Shown here: piece by piece, positions 1-6,430 of the stretch
Layout: each line of letters starts with the position of its first letter
Numbering within the stretch: the stretch's first letter is position 1
DNA from: UBA9926 sp913052075
GTDB lineage: Bacteria > Pseudomonadota > Gammaproteobacteria > Pseudomonadales > Azotimanducaceae
DNA: 8,359 nucleotides
NCBI GenBank assembly: GCA_913052075.1
Contig: CAJXDD010000126.1
Coordinates: 1 to 8,359 of the forward strand
Reading direction: 5' to 3'
The notes under the pieces: model-generated
The model's input: only the letters and a program-made list of their open reading frames with translations
The model's database searches: none
Told to the model about the DNA's origin: nothing
Translations under genes and position numbers: made by a program

Positions 1-864
1 CGCAGTTAATCCAAGACGTGAGCTCAATTGCCAGTTGAAATCCAGTCCAGCACGCGCATCTTGATCACTAGTAGCGTAGTCCAGCGTGCTCGAGACGTAA
101 GGGATCAAACTCCACTGCCGCCTTGGCGAGACGCCTTCAACTGACATTGAATTAAGCGCTGTAACGAATTGCGGCGACGCATAGCTATGACCGGGCCATT
201 GATACCGCTGATTTCGACTGGAGACTTGGCGACTAGCGGCAAAGCCGAGCGTCCTTTGTCCCTCTGCTGCCGGCAAATTCAACATCGACCACGGCAGGTA
301 GAATTCTACGGACCACCCCGCTTCATGGGTTGCGGACTTGCCGAGCCATGGCCCGTCCCAATCATTCGAGTAGCGACGTTCGGGTAACACCTTGCCATCC
401 ATGACCGCATCGCCCAGCGCGATAATAAACCAATAGGCAAACAGACCTTGGCCCGAAGGGTCGATAGTGATACCAAACGTATCTCGATCGATGAATTGGT
501 CACGCGGCGTCAACCGCTTGGTCAACGAGTCGAGCGGTTGTTTCATCAAAGCCGAAACAAAGAGGCCTCGCTCAGTGGCGATCAAACGAATCTCTGTTAC
601 GTACTCAGCAGGCTCGCCGGTACCAGGAACAGCGACAATCATATTGTCGTAATAGGGTGTGCGAGCCCAAACCGGTTCATCGATACGCCCGTCGACTTTA
701 ATCCCAACCTCACTGTGAGCAGCCGTATCGATCGCAAAGCGATGCATGGGGATACCGCCTAAGGTGCCCTTCAGCGATTGTTTGCCGATACGCGCTGACG
801 TATCTGCAAGCGCTGTTAGCGCTCCCGCTAAACACACGCTGAAAAGAAATACTCTCAATGACAT
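1..864 (-). CDS. CBM9-like / DUF5916 secreted protein, N-terminal part (truncated at window edge)
   Basis: The minus strand is open from an ATG at 864 to position 1 (288 codons, no stop), so the C-terminus lies outside the window. A GGGAG ribosome site about 7 bases upstream supports the start. Residues 1-20 form a signal peptide with likely cleavage after ALTALA. Residues 55-66 (IKVDGRIDEPVW) are the typical opening of a carbohydrate-binding family-9-like domain, which continues through an aspartate-rich stretch (RDTFGITIDPSGQG) and EFYLPWSMLNLP. From about residue 255 (RRQWSLIPYVSS) it resembles the start of the DUF5916 region, predicted in this family to be an outer-membrane beta-barrel. 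The family is common in Gram-negative bacteria and often lies near peptidase or transport genes; its biochemical role is poorly defined. It is divergent from the symporter gene, so a shared control region is possible, but no functional link to nitrile or urea metabolism is visible. Confidence 0.85.
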   Translation of the reverse strand, partial: MSLRVFLFSVCLAGALTALADTSARIGKQSLKGTLGGIPMHRFAIDTAAHSEVGIKVDGRIDEPVWARTPYYDNMIVAVPGTGEPAEYVTEIRLIATERGLFVSALMKQPLDSLTKRLTPRDQFIDRDTFGITIDPSGQGLFAYWFIIALGDAVMDGKVLPERRYSNDWDGPWLGKSATHEAGWSVEFYLPWSMLNLPAAEGQRTLGFAASRQVSSRNQRYQWPGHSYASPQFVTALNSMSVEGVSPRRQWSLIPYVSSTLDYATSDQDARAGLDFNWQLSSRLGLTA

Positions 865-1036
865 AAATCATCTCCCGAGCCGGATGATCGGCCTTTACCC
901 GACACGAGTCCAGTCCCAGGGTTCTCCCGCAATGTACGCTATTACCCGGTTGTGACTCCGCTCTGGTTTGAGTTAGGTTATTCAAAGAAAGGCCCGATCG
1001 TCCGGCGCTAATATCGAAGCACCCTGGGGGGGACAA
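865..1036. other. Divergent intergenic region between the DUF5916 gene and the symporter operon
   Basis: These 172 bp must hold the promoters for both flanking genes unless transcription enters from further away. A short inverted repeat, GCCG/CGGC with a 6-base loop (879-892), is present but too weak to call. I see no convincing sigma-70 or sigma-54 promoter and no recognisable riboswitch. A run of seven G (1026-1032) lies just before the symporter ATG and probably acts as its ribosome site. Confidence 0.5.
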
Positions 1037-2602
1037 ATGACGTTAATTACTTGGTCGTGGATATTCTTGGTGCTGTACATCGGCGCCATGATCGGCATCG
1101 GGCTATTCGCACAACGGAAAATTCAGCACGCTGATGACTTTGCCACCGCCCGAGGAGGATACGGTCCTTTTTTTCTTGCCCTGGCTTTTGCTGCCTCTAC
1201 GGCAAGCGGCGCAACCTTTCTCGGCAGTCCGGCACTGTCCTATGAGTGGGGACTCGCGGCCAACTGGGGTAACTTTCTTTACCCACTGGGTGTGTATTGC
1301 GGCATCCTGATTTCGATGCGGCTGATCGCTACCGCGGGAAACCGGTTTGGCAATCGATCGATCCCTGAGTATCTCGGTGACCGGTATCAGTCTGAAGCCA
1401 TCCGCATCATGGTGTCTATTTTGTCGCTCGTCCTCTTCTTCTACCTTGCTGGGCAGCTGGTCTCAGGCGTCGTGATGTTCGAGATCATGCTGGGACTCGA
1501 TTCAGACTGGGCGCTCATTATTACTACAGTCGTTTTGTTGACCTATGTTGTGCTAGGCGGTGCGCACGCAGACATTCTGACCGATGGCGCGCAAGGCGCG
1601 CTTATGCTGATTCTTGCTGTGATCGTTATTATTCTGACGCTGATCGGCTACGGGGTAGAGGGCGGATTCTCTGGGATGATTGACGACCTTCAACGTCAAG
1701 ATCCAGAGTTAACGACTGCCCTCAATACGCAAACTCCGTTGTACCACTCATGGTGGTCCATCTTCGTCATCGCCTTTGCCCATATGCCGCTCGGATTGCT
1801 TCCCCACTTAGGCAACAAATTGTGGGCACTAAAGGATCAATCGCAGCGGTTTCAGTTCGTCAAACTCGCAGCCCTCTTTGGCGTTACCCTAGGGATGCTG
1901 GGGCTTGGAGGGCTGCTGGCTCGAGTCTATTTCGGAGATGCGCTGTATGCCGAAGGGGGTAACCCGAACCAATCACTACCCCTCCTTTTCGTCGAGATCT
2001 TTCCGACCTGGCTCGCCGCACTCATTGGTGTGGGCGTGCTCTCTGCTGTAATGAGCACCGCTGATGGACTAGTCGTTTCTTCGAGCCAGATTATTGCGAA
2101 TGACCTTTATCGTCGCTCTCTTGCTCCGAAATTTCATGCACACCTCTCAGAAGAAGCCCTAGATCACCGTGTACTCATGATCTCTCGCTATTCGACTGTC
2201 GGCGTCCTCCTGATCACCATGGCGATGGCCTGGGGCTTGCGCGATATTAACGTTGCCTTGATTGTATGGATTGGCGTTGGCGGCATGATGGCAGCACTCT
2301 CGGGACCACTCATTATCGGCGCCCTCTGGCGAGGGGTTACTCGGGCAGGTGCTTACGCTGGCCTCATCGGAGGCATTACCACATTTGTCATCTTGCATGC
2401 CCAATTGATCAATCCGAACTGGTTTGGACCAGGATTTTTCTTTGATGCGGCAACTTGGCTCTATGGTGAGGGACCCAATCCCTACTCGTGCGCTGTCATG
2501 GGCGAGATTGTGTCCGTGTCCCTGACATTCATCGTATCTAAGCTTACGCAGCCATTACCGGAAGATCATCTAAGCGCGCTTTTTCAGGGGTCTGAAGCAT
2601 AG
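1037..2602 (+). CDS. Sodium:solute symporter (SSS family) heading the nitrile hydratase operon
   Basis: This 521-residue, strongly hydrophobic protein is an SSS-family (LeuT-fold) inner-membrane transporter that would use the sodium gradient to import a small solute. The first helix (about residues 7-25) is followed by a DDFATARGG stretch, which matches the family's DFflAGR-like segment. Next come TM residues FAASTASGATFLGSP (51-65), a typical first core helix with small and hydroxyl residues. The later core helix, VLSAVMSTADGLVVSSSQ (334-351), carries the MSTAD signature and the serines that form the second sodium site in family members, followed by NDLYR. The length is normal for the family (about 480-550). 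The ATG follows a G-rich ribosome site. The stop is 34 bp before nitrile hydratase beta, so co-transcription is likely and the substrate may be a nitrile, an amide or urea. DUR3-type urea transporters are in this superfamily but are usually longer. Family call firm, substrate unknown. Confidence 0.9.
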   Translation: MTLITWSWIFLVLYIGAMIGIGLFAQRKIQHADDFATARGGYGPFFLALAFAASTASGATFLGSPALSYEWGLAANWGNFLYPLGVYCGILISMRLIATAGNRFGNRSIPEYLGDRYQSEAIRIMVSILSLVLFFYLAGQLVSGVVMFEIMLGLDSDWALIITTVVLLTYVVLGGAHADILTDGAQGALMLILAVIVIILTLIGYGVEGGFSGMIDDLQRQDPELTTALNTQTPLYHSWWSIFVIAFAHMPLGLLPHLGNKLWALKDQSQRFQFVKLAALFGVTLGMLGLGGLLARVYFGDALYAEGGNPNQSLPLLFVEIFPTWLAALIGVGVLSAVMSTADGLVVSSSQIIANDLYRRSLAPKFHAHLSEEALDHRVLMISRYSTVGVLLITMAMAWGLRDINVALIVWIGVGGMMAALSGPLIIGALWRGVTRAGAYAGLIGGITTFVILHAQLINPNWFGPGFFFDAATWLYGEGPNPYSCAVMGEIVSVSLTFIVSKLTQPLPEDHLSALFQGSEA

Positions 2603-2636
2603 CGGTAGCGGTACGCTGCAGTAACGAGGATCGAGC

Positions 2637-3320
2637 ATGGATGGCATTCATGACTTAGGCGGCAAGCCAGGCTATGGAGTAGTGGACCAAACTTCAAAGG
2701 CACATCCTTTTGAAGCGCCATGGGAAGGCCGAGTCTTCGCGATGCTCAATCTGGTGGCAAGAGCAGGCGCTTATCGAAACACAGACGAATTTCGACACGC
2801 GATCGAACGCATTGCCGAAGGCCATTACTTCGACCACGGATATTTTGGTCGTTGGCTTTCCGCAATGGAATTGCTCCTACTGGAGTCAGGCCTCGTGTCT
2901 TCAAACGAACTTAATGACTTGCCTTTGCGACCAAGCGTAGACGATGGCGACTCGCCCTCAACCGCTAGAGCGGCGCAGGCCAAACCCGCCGATCACGAGG
3001 GCCAAGCCGCCACACTCAGCGCCATGAAGGATCAAGATCTCATCCAAAGCGAGCCGATCACCACACCTAAGTATCGGATCAATCAAAGCATACGAACGAT
3101 TAGCCACGCACTACCGGGTCACACCCGGCTGCCTGAATTTGGTCGAAACAGGGAGGGAACGATTGTGGACTGCCACGGGCTATGGACCTTTCCAGATGCT
3201 CGCGCGCACCAGCTCGATCCAGCACAGCAGTTTTTGTATACCGTGCGATTAACACCCTTCGCTAATGACGAAGGAATCATCCATCTCGATCTATTTGAAG
3301 CCTACTTGGAGGCAAACTAA
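2637..3320 (+). CDS. nthB: Nitrile hydratase subunit beta
   Basis: This is the beta subunit of nitrile hydratase, which hydrates nitriles to amides as an alpha-beta heterodimer in the cytoplasm. The N-terminus MDGIHDLGGKPGYG is the hallmark of the family. It is followed by FEAPWEGRVFA (25-35), FRHAIER (52-58) and GYFGRWLSAMELLL (68-81). Arg53 is the probable equivalent of the conserved beta-Arg52 that contacts the oxidised cysteines. The C-terminal domain has PGHTRLPEFGRNREG, then FPDARAHQLD and LYTVRL, and ends LDLFEAYLEAN. The length of 227 is usual. Two departures are visible: residues about 95-140 form a polar, Ala/Asp-rich linker, and the usual ELWG-type segment after YTVR is replaced by a shorter LTPFANDEGI. 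An AGGA ribosome site sits 6 bases before the ATG. The stop overlaps the alpha start by one base (TAATG). The order beta-alpha-accessory is typical of cobalt-type operons. Confidence 0.95.
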   Translation: MDGIHDLGGKPGYGVVDQTSKAHPFEAPWEGRVFAMLNLVARAGAYRNTDEFRHAIERIAEGHYFDHGYFGRWLSAMELLLLESGLVSSNELNDLPLRPSVDDGDSPSTARAAQAKPADHEGQAATLSAMKDQDLIQSEPITTPKYRINQSIRTISHALPGHTRLPEFGRNREGTIVDCHGLWTFPDARAHQLDPAQQFLYTVRLTPFANDEGIIHLDLFEAYLEAN

Positions 3321-3901
3321 TGACGAAAACTCCAACCATTGCCGATCGGGTTGAGGCGCTTGAAGCCTTGCTCACCCAAAAGGGCATCGTCACTAGCGAG
3401 CAACTGGATTCCATCGTGGCACGATACGCCGATCAAGTCGGCCCATTAAACGGTGCCCGCCTGATCGCTAAAGCGTGGACCGATCCGGAATTCAAGGTGC
3501 GGTTGTTAGACGATGCCACTTCCGTTGTGAATGAGTGGAAACTTGAGGGCGGGCAAGTGGACCGCCTGATCGTGAAAGAGAACACCAGGAACATCCATAA
3601 CGTCGTGGTGTGCACACTTTGCTCTTGTTACCCATGGGCAATCTTGGGGCTTCCCCCTAAGTGGTATAAGTCACCAGAGTATCGTTCCCGAATCGTTGTT
3701 GAACCGCGCACCGTGCTACGTGAGATGGGACTACAACTCGATGAAAGTACAGAGATTCGAGTGTGGGATTCGAGCGCTGAGATTCGATATCTTGTCCTGC
3801 CCGAACAGCCGCCCGAAACAGTTGGCCTGCCCGAGTACGAACTAGCGGCTCTGATTAGTCGGGATGCCATGATCGGCGTCGCTCGCGTCAAGCCAGTCTG
3901 A
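3320..3901 (+). CDS. nthA: Nitrile hydratase subunit alpha, cobalt-type metal site
   Basis: This is the catalytic metal-binding subunit. The active-site loop is VCTLCSCYPW. Cys98, Cys101, Ser102 and Cys103 supply the thiolate and backbone-amide ligands, and in the family two of these cysteines are oxidised to sulfinic and sulfenic acids. Threonine after the first cysteine (CTLCSC) marks the non-corrin cobalt type; iron enzymes have CSLCSC. Downstream, GLPPKWYKSPEYRSRIVVEPR, IRVWDSSAEIRYLVLP and the terminal RDAMIGVA are highly characteristic. ARLIAKAWTDPEFKVRLL (46-63) is the conserved N-terminal helix region. The length, 193, is slightly shorter than most (about 200-215). A GGAGG ribosome site lies 7 bases before the ATG, inside the end of the beta gene, so the two subunits are probably translationally coupled for equal output. 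Thiocyanate hydrolase is a related alternative, but its beta and alpha parts are separate subunits, whereas the beta gene here is full-length. Confidence 0.95.
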   Translation: MTKTPTIADRVEALEALLTQKGIVTSEQLDSIVARYADQVGPLNGARLIAKAWTDPEFKVRLLDDATSVVNEWKLEGGQVDRLIVKENTRNIHNVVVCTLCSCYPWAILGLPPKWYKSPEYRSRIVVEPRTVLREMGLQLDESTEIRVWDSSAEIRYLVLPEQPPETVGLPEYELAALISRDAMIGVARVKPV

Positions 3902-4251
3902 TGGTGCTGGTCCCAGAAGGGCTGGCGGGAGTTGCAGCACCCCCCTCGGCCAATGGCGAGGTACAGTTCGATGCACCGTGGGAGCTAAGAGTGTTCACTA
4001 TCGCCACCGCGCTTGCAGCCCAGGGGGACTTACATTGGCCGGGTTTACAGGCGCGTCTGATTGAAAAGATTAGGCATTGGGAGCATACGCATCAACCAGA
4101 TGACGCCTACCCCTACTTCTTCATTTTCGCTGAAGCGCTGATCGAAAGTTTGTCGGCAGAAGAAACCATTAGCCATGAGGCGGTGACTGAGCTTGCGATG
4201 GAATTCGCCATGAGACCTCACGATCACGATCATAGTCATGATCCTCAGTGA
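3901..4251 (+). CDS. Nitrile hydratase accessory (activator) protein with His-rich tail
   Basis: This 116-residue protein matches the nitrile hydratase accessory/activator family (P14K/NhlE type). In cobalt enzymes these proteins help insert the metal by a subunit-swapping mechanism. Residues 23-32 (FDAPWELRVF) align directly with residues 25-34 of the beta subunit in this operon (FEAPWEGRVF), showing the known common origin with the beta N-terminal domain. HQPDDAYPYFFIFAEALIESL in the middle is also family-like. The tail has alternating histidines at 107, 109, 111 and 113 (PHDHDHSHD), a plausible metal-binding strand. It starts by a 1-base overlap with the alpha stop (TGATG) and has no clear ribosome site of its own, so it is probably expressed by translational coupling. 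The metal is inferred to be cobalt from the alpha-subunit motif. Accessory proteins often go unnamed, so no symbol is given. Confidence 0.88.
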   Translation: MVLVPEGLAGVAAPPSANGEVQFDAPWELRVFTIATALAAQGDLHWPGLQARLIEKIRHWEHTHQPDDAYPYFFIFAEALIESLSAEETISHEAVTELAMEFAMRPHDHDHSHDPQ

Positions 4252-4274
4252 TCTCAGCAACTATCAATCACTGA
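4245..4274 (+). terminator. Possible 3'-end hairpin of the nitrile hydratase operon
   Basis: TCAGTGAT (4245-4252) and ATCACTGA (4267-4274) are a perfect 8-bp inverted repeat with a 14-base loop, overlapping the stop codon of the accessory gene. No T-run follows, so this is not a standard intrinsic terminator; it could be an mRNA 3'-end stabiliser or chance. A second inverted repeat, GCTCCC/GGGAGC, spans 4276-4311. Confidence 0.3.
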
Positions 4275-4585
4275 CGCTCCCTTACCTTCTGCCATATAGC
4301 GCTCTGGGAGCAGAGTAGGCTTTGGCCCAGATTAGGAGCCGGTCGATCAATCCCAGCTAACTTCAATGCAACCCTGCTAACTCCACCGCGATATAGCCGG
4401 AGTCTTTCTAAGGAATGCAAAAAATCTTCGAGCGCTGGCGCACCGCAACCATTCCAATCAACACCCATTGGTCGACCCTTACTTGATCCACCCAAAGCGC
4501 CCATGCAAACTGTTGTTCCAACGCTTGATTTGCTCTCGAAACCAACCCATCAAGCATCCAACAGCGAAGAAAAGGCGGATACACC
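4252..4585. other. 334-bp gap between the nitrile hydratase operon and the dioxygenase gene; no convincing gene
   Basis: The first part holds two inverted repeats (8 bp at 4245-4274, 6 bp at 4276-4311). The plus strand has a frame open from 4275 to a TGA at 4587-4589, which overlaps the GTG start of the dioxygenase gene. Its only ATG is at 4503, giving a 28-residue peptide without a good ribosome site, so I do not call it a gene. On the minus strand a 78-codon ORF (4268-4504) encodes a stretch such as ALEDFLHSLERLRLYRGGV that looks mildly protein-like. It lacks a good ribosome site and resembles no family I know. The promoter of the dioxygenase probably lies here but I could not pick it out. 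Confidence 0.5.
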
Positions 4586-5722
4586 GTGACTGAGTCCATC
4601 GCTTACGGCGACCACTCAAGCGAAATGGCCAAATACCGAATCGAGGGTGAGGCCAGAGCCATGGCACTAGGGAATCGAGGGCCCATTCGCTGGGATCAAG
4701 ATGGGCAGCTTCACCCCGACATTATCCAGGCCTACAAAGCGACCGGCTTCTACGTATTCACTTCCGTTTTAGGGCCGGCAGAACTCGAGGACCTCGAGCG
4801 CGATCTGAACAACCTGCTCGCTCGAGCGCCTAAAACCAAGGGCTCGCCCGTAGATGTGTTAAATCGCCCAGCGCTGAGCTCCGATTGCAAGGCGAGCAAC
4901 CTAGGATGGGTAGCGCCTCTATCAGACCCTGTCGGAGGGACCAAGCGCAGCTCAGGGCGCCATCCCGTCAAAATGTATGAACCGAGCGCCCCGAGTGATG
5001 CGCCCGAGGCGGTGCTTCAAATCGTACTAGGCTCTCTGCAGTTCTCTGATGCACACCTTAGACTCTACGGTCATCCAGCGCTTCTTAGCGTTGCCGCGTC
5101 CATCAATGGCAAAGACTTTGTCCCATTCAATGAAGCCATTTGGATCAAACATCCTCACCTAGGCGGATCAGTCGCTTGGCACCAAGACGGTACCACCCAA
5201 TGGGACCACCCTGATTTCGATGAAGGGACGCATGGCTTTAATTTTATGGCGCAACTCTATGGCTGCGATGCCACCAATGGGCTGTGGGTTGTACCAGGGT
5301 CACACCGCTCCCGCGCCGACATACCCCGTCTATATGAAAACGCTGGATCAGATCGACTCGCTGACGCCGTTCCTCTGCTATGCGAGCCTGGCGATGTGGC
5401 GATTTGCAACCGGCAAGCCGTGCACGGAAGCTTTGCCAACACCTCTCCAAACCCTAGGGTCACCTTCAACTTTGGCTTCCACCGGAGATCCTCTGTGCTC
5501 GGTGTTGCGGGCAACGGCATCCATAGCGCTGCGGCGATTTACGATGAACAAAGAATCAATCAGCGATCAAAGCTTATCGGCTATGCCATCAGTGCACGTG
5601 CAGAGCGTTTTCCCGAGGAAATGCCCTACCACTACGAGCCACTCGCCAATCAATCCTTGCTCTGGAATGAAGAAGCTCGAGAGGACATCGCCGATTACAA
5701 CTTGTTGGACTTAGGCATTTAG
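4586..5722 (+). CDS. Phytanoyl-CoA dioxygenase (PhyH) family Fe(II)/2-oxoglutarate oxygenase
   Basis: This is a non-haem iron oxygenase of the PhyH family, which couples oxidative decarboxylation of 2-oxoglutarate to hydroxylation of a substrate. LHPDIIQAYKATGFYVF (from about residue 42) followed by the helix ELEDLERDLNNLL is the usual N-terminal opening of the fold. The facial iron triad is visible: His199 and Asp201 in WHQDGT, and His280 in QAVHGSFAN. Arg291 in NPRVTFNF is the likely 2-oxoglutarate carboxylate ligand. LWVVPGSHR and CEPGDVAICN are typical strands between them. The length, 378, is long for the family (often 260-320), with a C-terminal extension after residue 295. The start is a GTG after AAAGGCGG; ATG codons at residues 14 and 26 are alternatives. 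It lies on the strand of the nitrile hydratase operon but after 334 bp, so it may be a separate unit. The substrate cannot be told. The 3' end overlaps the convergent ureG by 12 bp. Confidence 0.88.
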   Translation: MTESIAYGDHSSEMAKYRIEGEARAMALGNRGPIRWDQDGQLHPDIIQAYKATGFYVFTSVLGPAELEDLERDLNNLLARAPKTKGSPVDVLNRPALSSDCKASNLGWVAPLSDPVGGTKRSSGRHPVKMYEPSAPSDAPEAVLQIVLGSLQFSDAHLRLYGHPALLSVAASINGKDFVPFNEAIWIKHPHLGGSVAWHQDGTTQWDHPDFDEGTHGFNFMAQLYGCDATNGLWVVPGSHRSRADIPRLYENAGSDRLADAVPLLCEPGDVAICNRQAVHGSFANTSPNPRVTFNFGFHRRSSVLGVAGNGIHSAAAIYDEQRINQRSKLIGYAISARAERFPEEMPYHYEPLANQSLLWNEEAREDIADYNLLDLGI

Positions 5723-6370
5723 CGCCGCATCGGGCTCGAGTTTACGAATCGCATCAACCATGCCTTCTTTGCCGATGAACGAGACGATCTCGCTGACGCC
5801 TTCACCCGTTCTCATATTGGTAAAGACGAACGGTCGATCACCGCGCTGAGCTCGCGCGTCCCTCTCCATAACCCCCAAATCGGCGCCAACATGCGGTGCC
5901 AAATCAGTCTTGTTAATAATGAGCAAGTCTGACTTGGTAATGCCGGGCCCACCCTTCCGAGGAATCTTATCTCCAGCTGAAACATCAATGACGTAGAGCG
6001 TGAGGTCCGATAGTTCAGGGCTAAACGTCGCTGCAAGATTGTCTCCACCACTTTCGATAATGATGAGATCGAGTCCTGGAAATTCAGCATTCAGCTCGTC
6101 AACAGCAAGCAGATTCATGCTCGCATCCTCTCGAATCGCTGTATGGGGACAGCCTCCTGTTTCGACCCCCTTGATTCGATCGGGAGATAACGCCTGATGG
6201 CGCAACAAAAAATCTGCATCCTCGCGCGTATAAATATCATTCGTGATAACAGCCAAATTCACCCGCTGCCGCAGCGCCATGCACAGTTGCTTGACCATCG
6301 CAGTCTTACCCGCACCCACAGGACCACCAATCCCCATTCTCAACGCCGGCTTTTTTGATGACTGATTCAT
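5711..6370 (-). CDS. ureG: Urease accessory GTPase UreG
   Basis: UreG is a SIMIBI-class GTPase that, with UreF and UreD (UreH), delivers nickel to the urease active site in the cytoplasm. The P-loop GPVGAGKT is at residues 16-23. The nickel-binding CPH motif (Cys74-Pro-His76) sits in GVETGGCPHTAIREDAS. ESGGDNLAATFSPEL starts at residue 106, and the guanine-specificity NKTD is at 153-156. The length of 219 is slightly above the common 200-215. The short N-terminus lacks the His-rich leader found in some UreG proteins, so metal storage is probably left to the His-tailed UreE. AGGAG lies a few bases before the ATG. It is the last gene of the visible ureCEFG order but is separated from ureF by 151 bp holding a repeat array, so it may have its own promoter. 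Its coding end overlaps the dioxygenase end by 12 bp, tail to tail. Confidence 0.97.
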   Translation of the reverse strand: MNQSSKKPALRMGIGGPVGAGKTAMVKQLCMALRQRVNLAVITNDIYTREDADFLLRHQALSPDRIKGVETGGCPHTAIREDASMNLLAVDELNAEFPGLDLIIIESGGDNLAATFSPELSDLTLYVIDVSAGDKIPRKGGPGITKSDLLIINKTDLAPHVGADLGVMERDARAQRGDRPFVFTNMRTGEGVSEIVSFIGKEGMVDAIRKLEPDAALNA

Positions 6371-6402
6371 ATCCTGTCTCCTTTTCTTCTTGCGCAGATC
6401 GA

Positions 6403-6430
6403 TTTGTAGTGCAAAAAGCGCCTTTGCCTA
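6403..6430 (-). promoter_or_regulatory. Candidate promoter for ureG
   Basis: Read on the minus strand, TAGGCA (plus-strand 6425-6430) and TACAAA (6403-6408) are separated by 16 bp. Each matches 4 of 6 bases of the sigma-70 -35 and -10 consensus. The position would give a leader of roughly 25-30 bases before the ureG ATG at 6370. The -35 element would lie inside the last repeat unit of the array. This is a weak match, listed because the large ureF-ureG gap makes a separate promoter plausible. Confidence 0.22.

Noticed and set aside
448..762. 104-codon plus-strand ORF, and the 710-1036 minus-strand ORF
   Set aside because: Both are shadows of, or overlap, the signal-peptide-bearing DUF5916 gene on the minus strand in a different frame and have no family features.
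865..1036. Guanidine-type or other riboswitch ahead of the symporter operon
   Set aside because: I could not find the conserved hairpins or loops of any known class; the one short stem is only 4 bp.
2637..3901. Thiocyanate hydrolase or iron-type nitrile hydratase
   Set aside because: The beta gene is full-length rather than split into two subunits, and the alpha motif is CTLCSC, the cobalt form, not CSLCSC.
4268..4504. 78-codon minus-strand ORF in the gap after the nitrile hydratase operon
   Set aside because: It has no good ribosome site and no recognisable motif; it is too short to separate from chance, though part of it looks protein-like.
5220..5714. 164-codon plus-strand ORF
   Set aside because: It lies wholly inside the dioxygenase gene in another frame, and the dioxygenase frame has clear catalytic motifs.
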